Shown here in pieces: positions 1-9,061 of a stretch of DNA of 18,017 nucleotides (position 1 is its first letter; each line of letters opens with the position of its first letter). The notes under the pieces were generated by a model. That model did no database searches. It was given only the letters and a program-made list of their open reading frames with translations, and was not told the DNA's origin. The DNA is taken from contig DAOTZS010000053.1 of NCBI GenBank assembly GCA_034434335.1, positions 1 to 18,017 on the forward strand. The letters are read 5' to 3'. Source of the stretch: DAOTZS01 sp034434335. GTDB taxonomy: Bacteria > Chloroflexota > Anaerolineae > CG2-30-64-16. Both the position numbers and the translations under genes were made by a program.

Positions 1-3000
1 CAGCCGGGTGAGGGCCCCATCGGCCAGGCGTATGGTGTAGATCTCCCAGTTGCCGTCGCGATCCGAGGCAAAGGCCAGCCGCGTGCCATCAGGTGACCAG
101 GTGGGGCTGCGGTCATAGCCAGCGCCAAACGTGAGCTGCCGCGGGTTGTGACCATCCCGGCTCATGACCCAGATATGGCCAGGGCTGGTGTCATCGGGCC
201 TGGTGTAGGCAATCCAGCGGCCATCGGGAGAGCCAACCGGTTCGTTCTCATATACTGCTGCGGTAAAGGTGAGCCGAAGCTGCTGCGAGCCGTCGGGCAA
301 CATACGGTAGATCTCGCCGTTGCCATCGCGGGTGCTGACGAAAAGCACCAGCGGTGGCGCGGCATCCTGGATCACGGCCAGGTTAGTGCTGACGTGGCTC
401 GTCACATACACGCGATCGCGTACGCTGTCCACTGCTATCCCTTCCTCTGCGCCGGCTGCCACCGGTATAGCCGCCACCAGTGCCCAATCCAGGGTGCGAT
501 AGACCTTGACCTCATCACCACAGGCGACGAACAGATGTCCGCTGTCGGGATTGACGCCCAGTACAAAGGGTTCTCTGCCGACCGCGATCGTCCCGACGAT
601 CCTGCCAGCTACCGTATCAATCACCGTCACCGTTTGGTGCACCCCGCGATTGGCCACGTATAGGCGTCGGCTGGCCGGGTCAAATGCCAGCCCGTACGGT
701 TCGGGCACCCCGGTGTAGAACCCCGCCACCAGGCCATCTCGCAGCCGCATCACCTGGTCTGACCCATGTAACGAGAGATAAACGTCTCCTGTAGCCGGGT
801 CGCCGGCGAACAGGGAGGGTTCATGTCCCACGAAGAGGGTCCTGACAACGTCCAGGGTGGTGGCATCGAACACGGTCACCGTATCGTTGCCGAAGTTGGC
901 CACATAGCCGTAGTTGCCCTGGATGATCACCCCATCCGGCAGCCAGTTGGCCGGGATGCGGCGCACCACCGACGCGGTAGCCAGGTCGACCACGGCCACG
1001 TTGGCGTTTTGGCGGTCGGCAACGGCCACCAGGCTGCTGTTCCCAATCAAAGCCACCCCATTGGGCGCGGCAGGCTCGCTGCCCAGGGAGATATCTCTGT
1101 AGACCGACAGGGGTTGGGCGCGCATGACGCGCAACAGGCCGCGGTTATCGGTGGTGCGCATACCCAGGTAGATCCACTCGCCATCCGGGCTCACGGCCAC
1201 CCCGTATGGACTTCCCCCGTCTCTCACGTTGAGCCTGTAAAGCAGGCTGGGGGTAGGCCACGAGCGGGGTACGGCCGTGGGGAGGGAAGTGGCCGTCGGG
1301 GAAGGGGTCTCGGTGGGGGTGGCTGTGGCGGTTGGGGCGCGGGTGGGGGTGGCAGTCCGTGTAGGGGTCGGGCTGGCAGGCACGGCGGGGGTTGGGGTCA
1401 GGGTGGGCGCAGGGGGCATGTGATCCAGGTCGTAGGTAAATACCCCCAGGGGCGTGGTGACGTACAGCCGTGACGGCCGGCCATCCAGGAGCAGCAGGTC
1501 ATTGACTTCCATCTGGTCAAACGGCTGGCCGCTGAGCTTGTACCAGATGGATGTGCCGGGATCGCGCGCATAAAGACCTCGCACGGTCCCCAGGTAGAGC
1601 CTTTGCCCGGAGTAGGGCGGGTCCTGCGCCAGCGCCAGCAGCCCATAACGGCGGTCCCCTGTTCCGGGGTCTATCACGTCCTCCAGCCCTTGCGGATTGT
1701 TGAGCCAGGTGACGCCATCATCTGGGGTGTAGAAAAATCCGTAGAGCGCCGGCGCGTAGACGCGCGCGGGCAGGGAGCGATCCACCATCACCGCTCCCAA
1801 CCAGCCAGGCAGCGGATCGCCCATCCTGGGGTAGGAGATGGCCCAATTCTGGCCTGCATCGCGGCTCACGAGCACCGCGCCCCCTCCCCCTTCGCTGATG
1901 CCCCCTACCCATACCTGGGTCCAGGCCGCGCTGGCCGGCGCGATGTACTTGACATCGTAGATACCGAAGAGAGGATGCGGCTGGTGGGTGAAGGTCAGGC
2001 CGGCGTCGGTGCTGAGATAGGGGCCGTCGCAGCCGGCTGCGTAGAGCCACGCCGCGCTGGGGTGGGCCGCCAGCGGCTTGAGGTTCTGCCCGGCCGGCAA
2101 CTGATGCCAGGTGGCTCCGCTATCGGTGGTGCGCCACATGGGCACAGCAGGGCCACCCATGTAGCACGGGTAGCCATCGCCGGCATACAGCATGTTGCTA
2201 TCGGCCGCCAGGATGGTATGCTCGGGCCGGGCAGTGCCCGTGCGGTACCAGCTTCCTCCGGCATCATCTGAGCGGTACAGGGTGCCGTTGACGTCAGCGT
2301 AGAGAGTGTTGGAAGGCGGCCGGCCGATCACACGGCGCGCCCAGCCGGCCGGCAGGACCAGAGCACCGGCTGGTGGGCAGATCTGGATGCTCGCGTCGTC
2401 AACGTAGGTGCGGGCAAACCCTCCCAGGCCGTTGTTGTAGGTGCCAAACTGAAAGCGAATGCGCTGGCCGGCATAGCGGCTGATGTCGAGGGTCATTTGG
2501 CGCCAGGACGGATTATGGGTGCGCTCGACCAGGAGCCAGTCAATGGTGCCATCAGGATGGATGGCGATGACATAGAAGAAGTCGCTGGCGAAGGCGGTGG
2601 CGGCCAGTTCGGCCTCGTGCCGCGGCAGGCTGTCAAGTTCCATCCCCTCAACCTGCCGGTCCAGAGTGTCTCCATAGATGTTGTAACGCCAGAAGCTCAG
2701 CCGGATGGTCGAACTCGTGCTCGGGGCAGGGAGTTCGGGGAAGCTCACAGCCTGCTCGATGGGCGAGTAGCTTTCCACATTGGTCCCCCCGGCCGGGATA
2801 CCGGTGCGCATACTTCGTGCACCGCCATGCACCGGCGCGGTGACGTACGTGGCCAGCACGGGGTTCGGTCGGATGACCCACCCCGCATCGGACTCAAAGT
2901 CGCCGTTGATCAACCCTTCATAGCAGGCAGGCCCCGGGGTTACCGTCTGGGTGGGCGTGACGGTGGGCTGCGGGGTGGATGTACGGGTTCGGGTCGGGGT

Positions 3001-6000
3001 GGATGTGGGGGTGATGCCGGCCGGGGGTGGGATGGTGAGCGGGATCCAGGTGCGGCCGCCATCATCGCTGCGCACGGTGCGGCCTCGCCAGCTCCAGTCG
3101 AAGAGGGTGACGTAGAGCGCGCCATCCCCTGGACCACCGCCTACCGCCAGCGGGATCGGCTGATAGGCTGGGGTGAAGGTGTGCACGGGCTGCCAGACTA
3201 CATCGTTCAGGTTGGGCGTGTAGGCGTTGTAGCTCACGTACAAGGTGCCGTCGGTGCCGCCGATGTAAAGCCCTCGCGTGCCGGAGTCAAGCGCCAGCCC
3301 CAGGCCGGGGCCTCCGCCCAATGGGGTGCCGAAGGGCGCATTGGGGATGCGCTGCCACTGGCCGTCGAAGGTGCGCGATAGCATGGCACCCCCGCGCACA
3401 CTCGCTGTAACCGCGTATACCACGTTAGGTGCCCGGGGGTCGCTCAGGATCGGGCTGACCGGGTCCTCCATCAGTTCCCCCGTCGTGGCCTGCCAGGAAA
3501 GCCCGCCGTTGTCGCTGCGTGCGATGACGGCGTTCAGTTCATTCGGCCCCACCAGCCCCGCCCAAAGGGTGTCCGGGTTCGTGAGGCCAACGGACACCGG
3601 TCCCACCGGAAGGGTGTGGATCTTCTGCCATGTCAGGCCGCCATCAGTGCTGCGCCACAGCCCCTGGCTGACCGCGCCCAGGTACAGGGTCTGGGGATGG
3701 TTGTAGTCCATGCCCACATAGCCGCGGTGGGCAAGCGGTGTGCCGGCCACTTCTGCCGGGATGGGCACTGTCTCCCAGGTCTCCCCGCGGTCGCTGCTGC
3801 TCATCAGGTACCCTTCGTTGGTGAGCCCTACCAGCCGGCCAGTTTCACCCGGCGCGACGACCAGGGAGCGCAGCCAGCGGTTGTGGAGGAATTCCGGCGT
3901 GGCCGTTGGCGAAGGGGTGGCCGTGCGGCTGGGAGTTGGCGTGCGCGTGGCGGTGGGAGTCGAGGTTGGTGTGGCAGTGCGGGTGGCGGTCGGCGTGCGG
4001 GTAGGGGTGCGGGTGGGTGTGGCGGTGCTGGTCGCGGTACGGGTCGCCGTGGCTGTGGCTGTGGCGGTCGGCGTGCGGGTAGGGGTAGGCGTTACAGTTG
4101 GGGGCACCGGGGTGGGGGCCCGGTGCCGGTTGAGAATCAGTGGCAGGTTGGCCCAGGCGACCGGCGGCACAGGTGTCGGCGTCAGAGTGGGGGTCGGGAC
4201 GGGCGTTGGCTCGGGGGGCGCTTCCCAACAGATGGTCAAGGAAGCATCGTCCACGTACATGGCGGTGCTGCGGCCATCGCCATCGTTGTAGGTGCCAAAC
4301 GCGATGCGCACACTGCGTCCGCGGAAGGCCGACAGGTCGAAACTGGTGCTTTGCCAGCTTTGCGCGTTGCTGCGGGTCCAGAGCAAAGAGCGCAGGATGT
4401 TGCCTGCCATGTCCAGCACGAGGGCATATTGCCGGTCGCCGGCCAGCACGCCCTGGGGCAGGGTGCCGTCGGCGACCGCTTGCAGGGTGGCCAGGTCGGG
4501 CTCGGCCGCGAGCTCAGCAGCCAGGGGCCCCTCGGCGGAGATGGGGTACCACCAGAAGCTCAGGGTGACGGTGACGGCTTCGGCTGGGATGGTCACGGGC
4601 TGGTTGGCCGAGGAGTAGCTGTAGATGTCGGGGGTGCCGTGGATGCCGGTGCGCAGGCTGCGCTGGCCGCTGTGGACAATACGGGTGCTGTAGGATGCCG
4701 TAGCTGGCGTGGTGGGCATGATCCAGCCGGCATCTACCTCAAAGCCACCGTTGGCCAGTCCTTCTTCACAAGGCGCCTCATAGTGCCAGACACCGGCCGC
4801 GGTGCCCAAATGGACGGTCAGTCCAGCCCCGGCGCGGGCCGTGACTGCCAGGTCGTACACATTGGGGTTGCCCGGCGCCGGCCCCAGGTCCACCCAGAAG
4901 TTGCCGCCGGCCAGGCCGCGGTAGAGGTTGTGGGTCAAAGGCATGACAGGCTGCCCTATGAGAGCAGTGAAGAGGGCCCGATCTGTCGCATAGCGAGGCG
5001 AGACCGCCAGGGCCAGTGGGAAAGGTTCGTACGCGCCTGGCAACCCCGCGGTGGCGAAGCTCCAGGTCGCGCCCCGATCGGTGCTGCGAAGCACCGCGCT
5101 GGACGGGGTGCCATCGCCAACTCCTTCTATCTCCCGATAGGTGTGCCAGACCGTGCCGTCGGCAGCGTAGTTGGGCGAGATAGCCAGCCCATAGGAGGGC
5201 CCCCAGGTGTTCAGGGCTTGCCACGTCAGGCCACCGTCTGTGCTGCGCCGCGCCCGCCCAAACCCTGTGGCATAGAGGGTGCGGTCGCTGGCGTAAGCTG
5301 GGGAGGCCTTGAGCTCGAAGACGAAGAAGCCCTCTTCCGGTGCAGCCAGGGGATAGGTCTGCCAGCTATGGCCGCCATCGGTGGACTTGTAGACGACATC
5401 CCCCAGGCCAACGAAGAGGGTCTGGTCGCTGGGGTAGGCCGGGGAGAGGGCCAGGGCCCGGCCCCCTCCGATCCCGTATTGGACAGTCCAGGTCTGCCCG
5501 CGATCGGTGGACTTGTAGAGCCCAACACGATAGAGAGCACGGTCTTCGAAGGTGGCGAACACAGTGCCGTCGCTGGCGTATCCCGTTGAGATGCGGACGT
5601 TGGCAAAGATATAGTCGTTGCCCGGCGGGTCACCGGCGACCATGAGTTGCCAGCTCATGCCGCGGTCCGTGCTGCGGAAGATACCGTGATCGGTGGCCGC
5701 GAAAAGGGTGCCGTCGCTGGCACAGGCAGGGGAGGCAGCCACCCCACGCGTTTCCAGAGGTCGCGGTCCCGGCAGCCAGCGCCAGGGCTGCCAGTTGTCG
5801 TCGGGGGTGGCCAGGATGCCGGTATGTGTTCCGGCCATGACGGCATGGCAGTACCCCCAAAGGGGACAGGGCGCCACCGCCCGGAAGGGGGTCTCCGGAG
5901 TGTCGGGCACCCGCTCCCATCCCCGGCCAAAGGAGAGGGAGACGAAGAGACCACTCTGCGCTGCAGCATAGATGTTATCGCCGGCGAGGGCCAGGCGGTT

Positions 6001-6945
6001 GACCGGTCCGCTGAGGCCCGGGCTGGGCTCCTCGTGATAGCCGCTATCATCGGGGACCAGACGCCTGACACCGTCGTTGGTGGCCAGCAGGAGGCTGCCC
6101 TCGATGGTTTCCAGGATATCGTTCACCTGGACGCCAGGCAGGTTGAGGAGGAGAGCCCAGGTGGTGCCCCCGTCAGTGGAGCGCAGCAGTCGTGTGGCAC
6201 CGACGCCGTCAAACTGGCCGGCGAAGGCGATCTGGTTGAGGGAGAAGTCGCGGGAGAAGGCGCCCGCGGATACAACTGCACCGGTCAACACCTGGGTCCA
6301 GCTCAGGCCCTGATCGGTAGAGCGGAAGAGGCCACCGTTACGGGGGGCAGCCAGGATAACGCGTGAAGAGGATGCAGGGGCGGCCATGCGCTCACGGCTC
6401 GAGGTGACGCTGGCCGGCTCCGCGTTCGGTGACAGGCGTACCCAGGCGATATCGTCGGCGCTCTGGTCGTTGCCGGCCTCCGGTAACCCGCCTCCGAGCG
6501 GAGCCCAGGTCTCTCCGCGATCGGTGCTGCGCAGCAGACCGGCATCGGTGGCCGCGAAGGCCATGCCGTCGTGCACGAAATCGGGGGAGATTGCCAGATC
6601 AAAGACGGCTATGCCGTCGGAGAAGGGAACGGTGGAATGGAGTGTCCAGGTCGCCCCACCGTCGGTAGTACGGGCGATGCCGTAGCCGCCAGTTATGCGG
6701 TTGCGCCCCGTGCGCCAGCCGCCGGCCAGGGCCAGTCCATCATGGACAAAGTCGGGGGAGAGTGCCAGGGCCTGGACATCTCCTCCATAGGGGCCGGACG
6801 AGCGCCACGGAGTAGTGAGAGGAGAAGAGTCTGGCGCCACAGCCACAGGACCAGATTGCGTCATCGCCCTGCCGGGGGATACGACCCATATGGCCATGCC
6901 TAAGAGCACGAATCCGAGGATGCTGATCCATATCCTGAGCTTCAT
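1..6945 (-). CDS. Giant secreted multi-propeller protein (BNR/Asp-box, jelly-roll, YVTN, TolB-like), C-terminus beyond the window
   Basis: The frame is open from ATG 6945 to base 1 (2315 codons, no stop), so the gene is partial. An AAAGGAGGAG ribosome site lies 7 nt before the ATG. Residues 1-28 form a signal peptide or membrane anchor. Residues 40-715 are a propeller with nine clear Asp-box motifs (S/T-x-D-x-G-x-T/S-W, tryptophans at 100, 147, 216, 263, 432, 486, 528, 575, 628). Residues 724-908 are a carbohydrate-binding-type jelly-roll, followed by a TP linker (909-1017). A second propeller (1018-1308; W1057, W1106, W1151, W1300), short linker and second jelly-roll (1341-1523) follow. Then come a third propeller (1526-1843; W1566, W1613, W1701, W1747), a TP linker (1844-1896), a YVTN-type propeller (about 1897-2195) and TolB/PD40 repeats from 2196 to the edge. 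Asp-box propellers occur in sialidases and sortilin-like proteins, but no catalytic set is evident. A surface binding or scaffold role is inference; the substrate is unknown. Confidence 0.9.
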   Translation of the reverse strand, partial: MKLRIWISILGFVLLGMAIWVVSPGRAMTQSGPVAVAPDSSPLTTPWRSSGPYGGDVQALALSPDFVHDGLALAGGWRTGRNRITGGYGIARTTDGGATWTLHSTVPFSDGIAVFDLAISPDFVHDGMAFAATDAGLLRSTDRGETWAPLGGGLPEAGNDQSADDIAWVRLSPNAEPASVTSSRERMAAPASSSRVILAAPRNGGLFRSTDQGLSWTQVLTGAVVSAGAFSRDFSLNQIAFAGQFDGVGATRLLRSTDGGTTWALLLNLPGVQVNDILETIEGSLLLATNDGVRRLVPDDSGYHEEPSPGLSGPVNRLALAGDNIYAAAQSGLFVSLSFGRGWERVPDTPETPFRAVAPCPLWGYCHAVMAGTHTGILATPDDNWQPWRWLPGPRPLETRGVAASPACASDGTLFAATDHGIFRSTDRGMSWQLMVAGDPPGNDYIFANVRISTGYASDGTVFATFEDRALYRVGLYKSTDRGQTWTVQYGIGGGRALALSPAYPSDQTLFVGLGDVVYKSTDGGHSWQTYPLAAPEEGFFVFELKASPAYASDRTLYATGFGRARRSTDGGLTWQALNTWGPSYGLAISPNYAADGTVWHTYREIEGVGDGTPSSAVLRSTDRGATWSFATAGLPGAYEPFPLALAVSPRYATDRALFTALIGQPVMPLTHNLYRGLAGGNFWVDLGPAPGNPNVYDLAVTARAGAGLTVHLGTAAGVWHYEAPCEEGLANGGFEVDAGWIMPTTPATASYSTRIVHSGQRSLRTGIHGTPDIYSYSSANQPVTIPAEAVTVTLSFWWYPISAEGPLAAELAAEPDLATLQAVADGTLPQGVLAGDRQYALVLDMAGNILRSLLWTRSNAQSWQSTSFDLSAFRGRSVRIAFGTYNDGDGRSTAMYVDDASLTICWEAPPEPTPVPTPTLTPTPVPPVAWANLPLILNRHRAPTPVPPTVTPTPTRTPTATATATATRTATSTATPTRTPTRTPTATRTATPTSTPTATRTPTPSRTATPSPTATPEFLHNRWLRSLVVAPGETGRLVGLTNEGYLMSSSDRGETWETVPIPAEVAGTPLAHRGYVGMDYNHPQTLYLGAVSQGLWRSTDGGLTWQKIHTLPVGPVSVGLTNPDTLWAGLVGPNELNAVIARSDNGGLSWQATTGELMEDPVSPILSDPRAPNVVYAVTASVRGGAMLSRTFDGQWQRIPNAPFGTPLGGGPGLGLALDSGTRGLYIGGTDGTLYVSYNAYTPNLNDVVWQPVHTFTPAYQPIPLAVGGGPGDGALYVTLFDWSWRGRTVRSDDGGRTWIPLTIPPPAGITPTSTPTRTRTSTPQPTVTPTQTVTPGPACYEGLINGDFESDAGWVIRPNPVLATYVTAPVHGGARSMRTGIPAGGTNVESYSPIEQAVSFPELPAPSTSSTIRLSFWRYNIYGDTLDRQVEGMELDSLPRHEAELAATAFASDFFYVIAIHPDGTIDWLLVERTHNPSWRQMTLDISRYAGQRIRFQFGTYNNGLGGFARTYVDDASIQICPPAGALVLPAGWARRVIGRPPSNTLYADVNGTLYRSDDAGGSWYRTGTARPEHTILAADSNMLYAGDGYPCYMGGPAVPMWRTTDSGATWHQLPAGQNLKPLAAHPSAAWLYAAGCDGPYLSTDAGLTFTHQPHPLFGIYDVKYIAPASAAWTQVWVGGISEGGGGAVLVSRDAGQNWAISYPRMGDPLPGWLGAVMVDRSLPARVYAPALYGFFYTPDDGVTWLNNPQGLEDVIDPGTGDRRYGLLALAQDPPYSGQRLYLGTVRGLYARDPGTSIWYKLSGQPFDQMEVNDLLLLDGRPSRLYVTTPLGVFTYDLDHMPPAPTLTPTPAVPASPTPTRTATPTRAPTATATPTETPSPTATSLPTAVPRSWPTPSLLYRLNVRDGGSPYGVAVSPDGEWIYLGMRTTDNRGLLRVMRAQPLSVYRDISLGSEPAAPNGVALIGNSSLVAVADRQNANVAVVDLATASVVRRIPANWLPDGVIIQGNYGYVANFGNDTVTVFDATTLDVVRTLFVGHEPSLFAGDPATGDVYLSLHGSDQVMRLRDGLVAGFYTGVPEPYGLAFDPASRRLYVANRGVHQTVTVIDTVAGRIVGTIAVGREPFVLGVNPDSGHLFVACGDEVKVYRTLDWALVAAIPVAAGAEEGIAVDSVRDRVYVTSHVSTNLAVIQDAAPPLVLFVSTRDGNGEIYRMLPDGSQQLRLTFTAAVYENEPVGSPDGRWIAYTRPDDTSPGHIWVMSRDGHNPRQLTFGAGYDRSPTWSPDGTRLAFASDRDGNWEIYTIRLADGALTRL
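3983..4086. repeat. 26-nt perfect direct repeats in TP-linker DNA
   Basis: The same 26 nt occur at 3983-4008 and 4061-4086, 78 nt apart (26 codons, so in frame). They sit in the low-complexity stretch 3895-4221 that encodes the first threonine/proline linker of the giant protein. The spacing means recombination or slippage between copies would change linker length without breaking the frame. Similar but shorter TP-coding tracts are at 2926-3021, 1258-1416 and, in the larger CAP gene, 7986-8075. Confidence 0.8.
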
Positions 6946-6952
6946 TATGATT

Positions 6953-6962
6953 CTCCTCCTTT
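6953..6962 (-). promoter_or_regulatory. Strong ribosome binding site of the giant protein gene
   Basis: On the minus strand the sequence AAAGGAGGAG ends 7 nt before ATG 6945. It fixes the start of the giant reading frame and agrees with the signal peptide that begins there. Confidence 0.85.
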
Positions 6963-7193
6963 GGCTTGCAGACACACCTGTACCGCCAACCCGGGTCCGC
7001 ATTGGTTACGCGGCCGCCGCGGAACCCGTGCCTCACCCCTCCCCCCGCCTGTCCGCAGACGGCCGCGCGAGGGCTGTGGGTGGGGTGAAGGCTGGATATT
7101 TACCACCTATGAAGACGCAGGCTACGCGCAAACGACGCGGCAGAGAAGGTGGATAACGGCATGAGAATGGCAGGCACTCCTGACCGAAGATGG

Positions 7194-7211
7194 GCGGGGC
7201 TGAAGCCCCGC
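7194..7211. repeat. GC-rich perfect hairpin in intergenic DNA
   Basis: GCGGGGCT and AGCCCCGC are separated by GA, giving a 7-bp stem with a four-base TGAA loop. It has no T-tract on either strand. It could be a transcript-end hairpin for the larger CAP gene or one copy of a dispersed palindromic repeat; one copy in this window does not decide. Confidence 0.5.
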
Positions 7212-7392
7212 GCTGAGAGAGCAAAGCCCCTCTTGAGGCTGGTGGACGTGGGGTGGCGCTCTGGCGGCTAACTAGCCCGTAAGGCTTCGCCCTTTCAGCC
7301 CAGAGCTTGGGGCAGCCTGACCGCCCAGGTGGAATAGTGCCCATCCCAGGCGCCGGCCCGAGGGTCACCTGCCGCCGCGTGGGGCAATCAAT

Positions 7393-7414
7393 GGGCTATC
7401 AGCGGGCTATCAGC
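7393..7414. repeat. 11-nt tandem duplication across the CAP gene stop codon
   Basis: GGGCTATCAGC occurs twice in tandem (7393-7403 and 7404-7414). The second copy includes the TGA stop of the larger CAP gene (7410-7412). It may be a small slippage duplication. Confidence 0.7.
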
Positions 7415-9023
7415 GGGTCACGAGGGGGATAAATGCCTGGAGCTGGCTTGCCGGCTGGTCGCTCCGATAGAGCGGCGACTCGTTGCCGGCCTGATCGCGG
7501 AAACGCGCGTAGACCACTGGCTCGCTGGCCTGGCTGCCAGCGGGCACGGCCAGCTTGATCGGACTCATGTAGAATTGCCAGCTCAGGTCGTCAGGGTTGA
7601 GGCCCACGGCCATGGCCGAGATCCCGCTCAGCGAATCCCTGGCCGTAACGTCCACCAGCAGCGACAGGCCGTTGTTGGCGATGATCCTGACCTGCCCCAC
7701 CGGCGGCAACGGGTCGTAGATGATCTGAGCAGAGCTGGTCGGGCTGGCCACACCATATGCATCGCGGTAGCGCACATACACCCATTGCACCCCGATCAAC
7801 CCCCCGTCCAGCTCCCATGTGACCTGTGGCTGCACCGGCAAGGTCTGGGCAGGGCTGAACCCAGGGTTATTGGCGATCTCGAGCTGGCGAGCTGCCGCGG
7901 GCAGCTCCAGATTCAATGTCACCCGTGTCTGGTTGGTGAACGGCTGGCCGTTGTTGATGGTTACCCTGGCGGCTGGCAGGGTAACCGCCGGCGTCTGCGT
8001 GGGGGTCGCCGTTGGCACGGGTGTAGGTGTCGCGGTTGGCGTTGATGTTGGCTGCGGTGTGGCCGTGGGCTCGGGCTGGCCAACGAGCTCGATCTCGTCG
8101 CTGCTGATCACCTCCTGGCCATACGCGTTGCGTAGCTTCACGTAAACTGTGCGCGTGCCGTTGCCCGGCTCCAGTTGCCACACTCTGGTTGGCGCAAAAG
8201 GTTCCCACTGGGCACCGGCAAAATCGGGCCGGTTGGAGACCTGCATCTGCTGCGCCCAGCCCTGGCCATGGATTGCCAGCGTAACCTGGCGGGTCGTGGT
8301 GGTGGCAGCCTCAAGGTTGATGATCACCGGGTAGACGTTGTAGCGTGCGCCGAAATCTTGGGTCCAGTAGTGGAAGTAAGGCCCGCCCAGGCTGCCGTCG
8401 GGCAGGCGTACATTGGGCTGATCGTTCGGCTGGTAGAAGTACCCGACCCCTATCTCGCGCAGGTTCGGGTTCAGGATGTTGTTGCGGTGGCCACTGCTGG
8501 CCATCCAGGCCGCCATGACGGCGTCAGCGGTGCTGAACCCGGCCGCAATGTTCTCCGCGCCGGCGACCCAATTCAGATAGTTGTGAGCCACGAAGCGGTT
8601 GACCAGCGTGCCGCCGTCAGAGCTGGTGTGCCCGAAGAAATCGTTTTCGGCCATATCGCGGCTGTGGCTGAGGGCTGCGGCCATCAGGTTATCGTTGGCC
8701 TTCAGGGGCAGCAGCCCATAGCGAGCGCGCTCCAGATTTGTCAGGTAGACCACCTGGTGGGCCAGGTCAGCCCCGCTGCCATCTGGACCGATGTCAGCCG
8801 CCATCGCCGAGGCGGGCAGGGTGATCTCTTCCAGGGCACCCACTTCATGGCTATCAAGAGATGGTTGGAAGCTGAGTGCACCCCGCGCGGGAACGGCTGG
8901 CGCGGCGTGAGCAAAGCTACCACCCGCCATGGTCCAGCCCAGGCTCCAGGCCAGGACCAAAGCCAGCACAGCTATGCTACGGAGCAGTAATCCTCTCTTG
9001 AAAGGCCTCGGATATCTCATCAT
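7410..9023 (-). CDS. Secreted CAP-domain (SCP/PR-1-like) protein with three Ig-like repeats
   Basis: 537 residues. Residues 1-41 are a long signal peptide ending near AHA-AP. The CAP domain spans about 92-229, with H120, NDFFGH (H132), GAENIA (E157), SGHRNNILN (H179) and IGVGYFY, so the usual CAP His/Glu residues are present. Residues 244-315, 350-437 and 440-522 look like three related Ig-like domains, each with a V-x-L strand start and a YVRYRDAYG-type end; a TP linker (about 318-346) separates the first two. The protein ends in FIPLVTR. AGGAGGGCGAGG precedes two adjacent ATG codons (9023, 9020); either could be used. Bacterial CAP proteins of the YkwD type are extracellular and mostly of unknown biochemical function. 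It has its own predicted promoter. The stop TGA is followed directly by TAG, in an 11-nt duplication. Confidence 0.92.
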   Translation of the reverse strand: MMRYPRPFKRGLLLRSIAVLALVLAWSLGWTMAGGSFAHAAPAVPARGALSFQPSLDSHEVGALEEITLPASAMAADIGPDGSGADLAHQVVYLTNLERARYGLLPLKANDNLMAAALSHSRDMAENDFFGHTSSDGGTLVNRFVAHNYLNWVAGAENIAAGFSTADAVMAAWMASSGHRNNILNPNLREIGVGYFYQPNDQPNVRLPDGSLGGPYFHYWTQDFGARYNVYPVIINLEAATTTTRQVTLAIHGQGWAQQMQVSNRPDFAGAQWEPFAPTRVWQLEPGNGTRTVYVKLRNAYGQEVISSDEIELVGQPEPTATPQPTSTPTATPTPVPTATPTQTPAVTLPAARVTINNGQPFTNQTRVTLNLELPAAARQLEIANNPGFSPAQTLPVQPQVTWELDGGLIGVQWVYVRYRDAYGVASPTSSAQIIYDPLPPVGQVRIIANNGLSLLVDVTARDSLSGISAMAVGLNPDDLSWQFYMSPIKLAVPAGSQASEPVVYARFRDQAGNESPLYRSDQPASQLQAFIPLVTR

Positions 9024-9061
9024 CCTCGCCCTCCTGACCGTAGCTGTAGTTTAGTTCGCCA

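Larger units (their letters stand above)
6946..7409. other. 464-nt intergenic region between the larger CAP gene and the giant protein gene
   Basis: No convincing gene is seen here; the short open frames have no ribosome site or recognisable domain. It contains the giant gene's ribosome site, a stable GC hairpin (7194-7211), and an 11-nt tandem duplication that overlaps the stop of the upstream gene. I could not find a convincing -35/-10 pair for the giant gene, so it may have an atypical promoter or be read through from the CAP gene. Confidence 0.6.

Noticed and set aside
3895..4221. Possible CRISPR or satellite array
   Set aside because: The periodicity comes from Thr-Pro codons in the linker of a protein gene; no regular repeat-spacer pattern.
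3616..5589. 657-codon open frame on the plus strand
   Set aside because: It is antisense to the giant minus-strand gene, is rich in low-complexity Gly/Arg, and has no recognisable domain. It arises from GC-biased third positions opposite the repeats.
7033..7368. 111-codon minus-strand open frame in the intergenic region
   Set aside because: No ribosome site, no domain, Pro/Arg/Ser-rich composition and overlap with a perfect hairpin; more likely non-coding.
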